From Candidatus Sulfotelmatobacter sp. (GTDB lineage: Bacteria; Acidobacteriota; Terriglobia; Terriglobales; Acidobacteriaceae), in NCBI GenBank assembly GCA_030040725.1, contig JASHTD010000477.1:1-19002 (forward strand): a stretch of 19,002 nt of DNA, given 5' to 3'. The stretch's first letter is position 1, and the number at the start of each line of letters is the position of its first letter. This document shows, in pieces, positions 14,669 to 19,002 of this stretch. The notes beneath the pieces were generated by a model, which made no database searches, was not told where the DNA came from, and worked only from the letters and a program-made list of their open reading frames with translations. Position numbers and translations under genes: made by a program.

Positions 14669-15250
14669 ATGGACCTGACGCATTCCAATGCGGACGGCGC
14701 TACAGCCGGCCTCGGTTCCACCCGGGAGTCGGTGTCGTACGGCCTGCCCTGCGCCAATTGCCATCTTTACTATCCGGCCAGCCTGGATTCATGCCCCTGG
14801 TGCCATAGCAAGGAACGGGTTTCCGCTGCCCTTGACGTAATTCGCAATACCCCTGCGGCCGCCGTAGAGGCTGGCGCTGACGATGCCGCTCTGGAACACG
14901 AGCGAGAAGCGTTTTTGCAGCACTTCAGGTCACAGTTTGAGAGCACTGCCGCCGAGGAAGCGAAAGCGCCGGCGATGTGCATACTTTCACGGGAGCACCC
15001 GGAACGCTCCGAGCCGGCCTCTATCTGCCAGCCCTGCCACCAGCGGATGCAACAGCGCGTGGATGTGCTCGAAGCCTCGCTACATATTGATCTGAAAGAA
15101 GCGGCACAGATCGTCTACCAGGCGGTGTGGGCCGACCCGTCAGATCCCGCCAAAACTTACGCGAACGCCGCCGCTGCTCTGCTTACCGAGTTGCGCAAAC
15201 GCGCCGGAGTTTCGAGCGTGCTTGGTCCTTATCAACGCCGCGGGAACTGA
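14669..15250 (+). CDS. Zinc-ribbon hypothetical protein
   Basis: This soluble 193-residue protein is not a known enzyme. Its N-terminal part holds a zinc ribbon: Cys28-x2-Cys31 and Cys42-x2-Cys45 in GLPCANCHLYYPASLDSCPW, then C and H. A second cysteine group, Cys104, Cys120 and Cys123 (with His124), lies after an Ala/Glu-rich helical region. The C-terminus is helical (AAQIVYQAVWADPSDPAKTY, then LLTELRKRAG). It resembles small zinc-binding hypothetical proteins found next to signalling or stress genes in related bacteria, but I cannot name a family. ATG 14669 lacks a ribosome site; a TAGACT 16 bases before it may be a -10. It lies between the TPR gene and ada, all three on the plus strand, but the spacing (85 and 164 bp) does not require co-transcription. 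Confidence 0.7.
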   Translation: MDLTHSNADGATAGLGSTRESVSYGLPCANCHLYYPASLDSCPWCHSKERVSAALDVIRNTPAAAVEAGADDAALEHEREAFLQHFRSQFESTAAEEAKAPAMCILSREHPERSEPASICQPCHQRMQQRVDVLEASLHIDLKEAAQIVYQAVWADPSDPAKTYANAAAALLTELRKRAGVSSVLGPYQRRGN

Positions 15251-15414
15251 CTCGCAACAAAAGCCCAATAAATCCCGGCAAATTCAGTTTGCCCGCAAGA
15301 TTCGGATAGTCCACTCACATCCCTGCGTTCTACGCTGGCATCACTATGACATCCCCAAACATGGCTTTCCCGATAACAGAGGGCAGTGCAATACTCGCAG
15401 AGGAGCACGACGCG

Positions 15415-16509
15415 ATGCCAGCCAGGCGTTTAAACTTCGCGGCAGACAACAAGCAAAGCCAGACCGAAGACGGCTTGTGGAACGCTGTCGTGGCCCACGA
15501 CTCCACCCACGACGGCGAATTCGTCTTTGCCGTTTCGACGACCGGCGTTTATTGCCGGCCATCGTGCCCTGCCAAGCGCCCGCGGCGAAACAACGTGAAA
15601 TTCTTCTCGCGTCCGGAGCAGGCCGAAAAAGCAGGGTTTCGCGCCTGCCTGCGCTGCCGGCCCAGATCGATTGGCGGAAATCCGCAGCTGGATTTGGCGA
15701 AGGAAATCTGCCGTTTTATCGAGCAGCATCTGGATGAGCCGGTCACGCTCGGGCGTTTGGCCAGGGTTTTCCGGCAAAGCCAGTTTCATCTGCAACGGCG
15801 CTTCAAAGCGGCGCTGGGAGTGACGCCGCGCGAATACGCCGAATCCTGCCGGCTGCGCCAGCTCAAGCGAAATCTGCAGGCAGGCGACAACGTCACTCGC
15901 GCGATGTACGACGCGGGTTACGGATCTAGCAGCCGGCTGTACGAAAAAACTGCGTCCCAGCTCGGCATGACGCCCGATAAATATCGCCGCGGCGCCATCG
16001 CGGCCTCCATTCGCTACGCCTGCGCCGATTCCCCGCTCGGACGCATGTTGATTGCGGCCACGGATCGCGGCGTGTGTGCAATTCAGTTTGGACGCTCAGA
16101 TAGCGAATTGATCGAAGGACTGAAACGCGAATTTCCTTTCGCTGTGCGCAAGTCCGACGATAGAGGGTTGCGAGAGTGGGTTGAAGCTCTGCTCTCGAAG
16201 ATAACTGGCAAGAACCTGGATCCTGCCCTGCCTCTGGATATCCGTGCCACCGCGTTTCAGCGGCGGGTGTGGACTTATCTGCAGTCGATCCCGTTTGGCG
16301 CGACGAAGTCCTATCAGGATGTGGCCAAGGCAATCGGCCGGCCTAGCGCCAGCCGTGCCGTGGCGCGCGCGTGCGCAACGAATCCGGTGGCAGTGGCGAT
16401 TCCGTGCCACCGCGTAGTTCGTCAGGACGGCAAGGATAGCGGATATCGCTGGGGCCTGGAACGAAAGAAAAAACTGCTCCTAATCGAACACACGGCCGCC
16501 GGCAAGTAA
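15415..16509 (+). CDS. ada: Bifunctional Ada: DNA methylphosphotriester/O6-methylguanine methyltransferase and transcriptional activator
   Basis: Ada moves methyl groups from damaged DNA to its own cysteines and, once methylated at the N-terminal site, activates the adaptive-response genes. All parts are present. The N-terminal zinc site is Cys47, Cys51, Cys78 and Cys81 (from VYCRPSCPAKRPRRN and RACLRCRP), with Cys47 the acceptor. An AraC-type helix-turn-helix region follows (about 95-195, FRQSQFHLQRRFKAALGVTP). The O6-methylguanine methyltransferase domain (about 198-360) has PFGATKSYQDVAKAIGRP, the AIPCHRVV centre with Cys331, and GYRWGLERKK. The 364 residues compare with 354 for E. coli Ada. 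ATG 15415 has AGGAG nine bases upstream; ATG 15346 would add 23 residues without a ribosome site. No canonical AAAGCGCA Ada box is visible directly upstream, and no alkB, alkA or ogt is adjacent. It converges on the permease gene with a 19-bp gap. Confidence 0.95.
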   Translation: MPARRLNFAADNKQSQTEDGLWNAVVAHDSTHDGEFVFAVSTTGVYCRPSCPAKRPRRNNVKFFSRPEQAEKAGFRACLRCRPRSIGGNPQLDLAKEICRFIEQHLDEPVTLGRLARVFRQSQFHLQRRFKAALGVTPREYAESCRLRQLKRNLQAGDNVTRAMYDAGYGSSSRLYEKTASQLGMTPDKYRRGAIAASIRYACADSPLGRMLIAATDRGVCAIQFGRSDSELIEGLKREFPFAVRKSDDRGLREWVEALLSKITGKNLDPALPLDIRATAFQRRVWTYLQSIPFGATKSYQDVAKAIGRPSASRAVARACATNPVAVAIPCHRVVRQDGKDSGYRWGLERKKKLLLIEHTAAGK

Positions 16510-16528
16510 GCAACACCGCGGTGAACCT

Positions 16529-17848
16529 TCACTCACTCACGCCGCCGGGTGATCGATGCACCATGGCCCAGTTCAGGAATGCTAGCGCGATGGTTGCCGC
16601 TACGATCAACGATTGCCCGAAATCCACGCGAGTAAGGAGGATCAAACAAATGATGATGCCAAGCGTGGCCAGCAGAGTCCCGGCAGGCAGACGGAACCTC
16701 GCGCCTTCCGGCTGCTTCCGGCGGAGCGCCGGCAAAGCGGCACACGTCACCGCGTAATAAAGCAGCCGGGCTACCGCCGAGAGAGTCACATTCCATTTAA
16801 ACTCTCCGATCAGCGAGAAGATCCAAACTAAGCCTGCAAAGGCGAGGATCGAGATGTACGGAGTTTGAAAGCTCGCATGCACGGCGGCGAAAGACTCGGG
16901 AAAGTCCCCTTCCTCGGCGAGAGCGAACAGCACGCGCGGCATGGCGAGAATTTTCGCGCTGAGGTATCCGTAAAAAGAAATCAGCGCTCCAATGGCGACC
17001 AAAGCCGCTCCTACCGGCCCGATCGCAATCCTCGCCACATCAGCTAACGGACGTGCGCTGTTCGCAGCGTTCGGCAGAACTCCGACCACGACCCATTGAA
17101 TCAGCGCGTAGATAAACGTGCAGAGAATCACTGCGGCGAAAAGTGCGAACGGTGCATCGCGCCGCGGATTCTTGGCTTCACTCATGGGAGCCAGCGCGGT
17201 CTCAAATCCTCCATAGGCAAAGACAAGAAGCAGCACGGCCTTCATCCACTGGCTGCCGTCGAGTGCAGCGGCCGGAGACGTCGCAATTTGCCAATGCTGA
17301 TGGGCGAGGATTACCGCTCCCAGAACAATTACGGCAAAAAGCGGAACGAGTTTCGCCGCAGTAAACAGGTTGCTGACCTGCGTTCCAGCGCGCACACCGC
17401 GCACATTGATGAATGCCAGAATGCCAACCAGTGCGGTGAGAATCAGTGCGCGGGGCAAAGGGTCTTTAGCATGGGGAAAAAATTCGCCGAGATAAATCAC
17501 AAACAAATTTGCATTTGCGGCCGGAGCGGCGACCTGGCCAAGCCACAGCATCCATGCAGTCTGAATTCCCATGAAGCGCCCGAACGCCGCGCGCGCATAG
17601 AGATAAGGACCGCCTGCCTGCTGAAAGTGCGAAGCCACTTCGGCAAAGCAGCCCATGATGACACTCATGCCGGCGCCAGCTACCAATACCGCCCAGATGC
17701 TGGCCCTTCCGATCAGCGCCGCAACCACAGAAGGCAGGCCGAAAACTCCGCTGCCAATGACGGAATTCACCACCAGCGCGACCAGACTCCAGCGCCCGAT
17801 AGCGCGAACCAGCTCGTAACGCGGCGAGTTAGCGACGGACCTTTCCAT
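16529..17848 (-). CDS. APC-family amino acid permease
   Basis: This 439-residue inner-membrane transporter of the amino acid-polyamine-organocation superfamily has about twelve hydrophobic helices. Helix 1 has NSVIGSGVFGLPSVVAALIG, the unwound GSG(I/V)FG substrate-binding motif. Helix 2 and the following segment show CFAEVASHFQQAGGPYLYAR, the conserved E-(L)-(S)-x-x-(P)-x-(A/G)-GG-x-Y region. Helix 6 has VFAYGGFETALAPMSEAKNP, matching the F-x-A-(F/Y)-G-x-E motif, with the PxSEAKNPRRDAP loop. KILAMPRVLFALAEEGDFP follows helix 8. APC carriers import or exchange amino acids, usually with protons. The substrate cannot be read from the sequence. The start is ATG 17848, directly preceded by GTG 17849-17851; no ribosome site separates the two. 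The gene stands alone, convergent with ada. Confidence 0.9.
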   Translation of the reverse strand: MERSVANSPRYELVRAIGRWSLVALVVNSVIGSGVFGLPSVVAALIGRASIWAVLVAGAGMSVIMGCFAEVASHFQQAGGPYLYARAAFGRFMGIQTAWMLWLGQVAAPAANANLFVIYLGEFFPHAKDPLPRALILTALVGILAFINVRGVRAGTQVSNLFTAAKLVPLFAVIVLGAVILAHQHWQIATSPAAALDGSQWMKAVLLLVFAYGGFETALAPMSEAKNPRRDAPFALFAAVILCTFIYALIQWVVVGVLPNAANSARPLADVARIAIGPVGAALVAIGALISFYGYLSAKILAMPRVLFALAEEGDFPESFAAVHASFQTPYISILAFAGLVWIFSLIGEFKWNVTLSAVARLLYYAVTCAALPALRRKQPEGARFRLPAGTLLATLGIIICLILLTRVDFGQSLIVAATIALAFLNWAMVHRSPGGVSE

Positions 17849-18172
17849 CACGGCGCGTTTGTATCACAGATGGCCAACGCGGGAGAAATCTGGTTGGAGA
17901 GATTTTGGTTCCCCAAAACGAAGCTTCGCCGGTTCTCAACCATAACCAACGTCCGCTTTGATTCTGCGAGCGGGAATGAGCAGGAACGAAAGTCTTAGCG
18001 GGTCGATGACCTGGAGTGTGAACCGTGAAGACCGCGCGAAACCCTTGCTGCTAGCCATGTTCAGAGTCATCTAACAAGGCGGTTACTACGCAGACCAAGG
18101 TAATCGCCAGAATTACCAAAGCGCATGATCGTGGGACATCTATCCGCTTCCCGCTGCCGATGAGATGTTGTC
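17849..18172. other. Gene-free gap between the permease and the small helical protein
   Basis: No gene is supported in this stretch of about 320 bp. It contains two short hairpins (TTTTGG with CCAAAA near 17900-17916, and GGTAAT with ATTACC at 18099-18117) and an AAAGCGCA octamer at 18118-18125. No T-tract follows either hairpin. Both flanking genes are divergent, so promoters for both should be here, but no well-spaced pair stands out. Confidence 0.4.
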
Positions 18173-18586
18173 ATGGCACGCAGATCATCGCTCCGGCGCA
18201 TGGGGAACAGCACAGAGATGGATGACCTTCACACGCGAATGATGCGGGTAACCGAGGACCTCCGCGTAATTCAGCGCGAGCTGAACTGCGCGGCCATGCA
18301 GGCCCCCAGCGATCCCGAGCTGATGGAAGCGCTGAGCACGCTGCCGGAAACAGAAGCCATTCAGACGTTATGCAAGTCGCTCGACCAGATGCGGCATTTC
18401 CTGTGGTTCTACACACAGGTCATGAGTAACGATCCTGAATTGGGCGACAAACTGCGGCAGGCGAGCGGGTCAGGAAAATTGGAAAACCCCAAACCAGACA
18501 CTTCTTTTCTGGATCAGCTCAACCGCACGGACGAAGCTCTTCTTCTGCGTTATCTCGTGGAATCGAAAGAACGGAAGCCGAATTAG
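18173..18586 (+). CDS. Small helical hypothetical protein
   Basis: This 137-residue protein has no signal peptide, membrane helix or cysteine cluster, only two isolated cysteines. It is almost wholly helical. Residues about 14-75 (EMDDLHTRMMRVTEDLRVIQ then MEALSTLPETEAIQTLCKSL) look like two amphipathic helices that could form a coiled coil. A DQMRHFLWFYTQVMSNDPEL segment follows, and the end is charged (LRYLVESKERKPN). I do not recognise a family. Three in-frame starts are possible: 18173, 18200 and 18218. ATG 18200 begins MGNSTEMDDL and ATG 18218 is closest to the helical core. None has a strong ribosome site, so the long form is kept with low start confidence. It sits between the permease and nagA and is convergent with nagA across 81 bp. 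Confidence 0.65.
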   Translation: MARRSSLRRMGNSTEMDDLHTRMMRVTEDLRVIQRELNCAAMQAPSDPELMEALSTLPETEAIQTLCKSLDQMRHFLWFYTQVMSNDPELGDKLRQASGSGKLENPKPDTSFLDQLNRTDEALLLRYLVESKERKPN

Positions 18587-18667
18587 CTGCGCCGGGATTC
18601 GGTCGCTTCCGCCATCTTCACCCAGATCTTAAAAGCCCAAACTTAGAACGTGCCGCATAACCATGTG

Positions 18668-19002
18668 CTAGAAGCCGCGGCCACGGACGATTGCTTTCTT
18701 CACTTCGCCGTCAGGGCTCAGCACAACAATGTTGGCTTCTGCGCCCGCCACCAATCTTCCGTGATGCGTAAGGCCCGCGGCATGCGTCGCATTCAAAGTC
18801 GCGGCCCGCACCGCGTCCCGCAAACTCCATCTCGCGAATTGAGTGATGTTGCGAACCGCGCGGTCCATCGTCAGCACGCTGCCGGCGAGGTTCCCGTCCT
18901 TCGTGCACATGCCATCCTTGACCGTGACTTCGATGGGGCCGAGTTGGTACTTTCCATCCGGCATGCCGGCTGCCGCTGTCGCGTCAGTGATGAGCACCGA
19001 AT
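18668..19002 (-). CDS. nagA: N-acetylglucosamine-6-phosphate deacetylase NagA, C-terminal part (5' end outside the window)
   Basis: NagA removes the acetyl group from N-acetylglucosamine-6-phosphate. It feeds amino sugars from peptidoglycan recycling or chitin into glycolysis or back to UDP-GlcNAc. The visible 110 residues are the typical C-terminus of this amidohydrolase-fold enzyme. SVLITDATAAAGMPDGKYQL carries the catalytic aspartate in ITDA. DGNLAGSVLTMDRAVRN is the GxLAGSxLxMDxAVRN motif. SLRDAVRAATLNATHAAGL follows, and the final strand pair GRLVAGAEANIVVLSPDGEV rebuilds the small beta-sandwich domain. The gene enters from the right edge and ends with TAG at 18668-18670. The stop is intact; the metal-binding N-terminal half is not visible, so activity cannot be judged. 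Confidence 0.92.
   Translation of the reverse strand, partial: SVLITDATAAAGMPDGKYQLGPIEVTVKDGMCTKDGNLAGSVLTMDRAVRNITQFARWSLRDAVRAATLNATHAAGLTHHGRLVAGAEANIVVLSPDGEVKKAIVRGRGF

Noticed and set aside
17096..17998. A 300-residue open frame on the plus strand, antisense to the permease
   Set aside because: It is rich in Arg, Gly, Asn and His with no recognisable domain. It covers the reverse of a convincing 12-helix permease, so it is a frame shadow in GC-rich DNA.
18118..18125. AAAGCGCA, the core of the E. coli Ada box
   Set aside because: It lies more than 1.5 kb from ada, in front of an unrelated small gene. An 8-base match in a 19-kb window is expected by chance roughly once in two windows.
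1..19002. CRISPR array, tRNA, rRNA, insertion sequence, prophage or toxin-antitoxin pair
   Set aside because: On reading the whole window I saw no spaced direct-repeat array, cloverleaf-like segment, transposase, integrase or toxin-like pair. The genes are ordinary chromosomal families.

Overview
The window is a typical stretch of bacterial chromosome with moderately high GC. It holds 20 protein genes, two of them cut by the window edges. I see no rRNA, tRNA, CRISPR array, insertion sequence, integrase or phage gene. The mix points to an Acidobacteriota-type genome: a DUF481 protein with a two-part N-terminal extension, a secreted TPR protein with a short helical N-terminal module, tandem small beta-barrel outer-membrane proteins, a lone TatA, and dnaA and dnaN side by side. 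The beta-barrels and the LpxH-like phosphoesterase indicate a diderm envelope. This assignment is inference from gene families, not from a marker-gene comparison.

Layout. At 1-378 (minus) is the N-terminus of NAD-dependent DNA ligase LigA, divergent from a diacylglycerol-kinase-family lipid kinase (455-1417). Plus-strand membrane genes follow: a YdjM/DUF457 metal-dependent hydrolase (1556-2626, TTG start) and a DUF6580-like membrane protein (2700-3263). A VTT/DedA-family protein (3328-3945) faces them. Next is an LpxH-like metallophosphoesterase (4126-5010) whose 3' end overlaps a GT2 glycosyltransferase (4805-5599) by 206 bp, closed by a hairpin terminator at 5662-5694. Three tandem outer-membrane beta-barrel paralogues lie on the minus strand (5734-7573).

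A STAS anti-anti-sigma protein (7868-8233) converges on the replication pair dnaA-dnaN (minus, 8247-11082). A strong intrinsic terminator (11407-11471) separates dnaA from an upstream DUF481 outer-membrane protein (11477-12580) and tatA (12711-12911). Divergent from tatA are a secreted TPR protein (13102-14583), a zinc-ribbon protein (14669-15250) and a full-length bifunctional Ada (15415-16509). Ada converges on an APC amino-acid permease (16529-17848). The window ends with a small helical protein (18173-18586) and the C-terminus of NagA (18668 onward).

How the genes relate. Replication and repair (ligA, dnaN, dnaA, ada) and envelope biology (lipid kinase, LpxH-like enzyme plus glycosyltransferase, beta-barrels, DUF481, TatA, permease) dominate. 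I found no coherent undescribed multi-gene system. The points most worth a second look are the phosphoesterase/glycosyltransferase overprint, the paired-cysteine loops that differ between the tandem barrel proteins, the repeat-rich dnaA-dnaN spacer, and probable leaderless or near-leaderless starts for ligA and the DUF457 gene.
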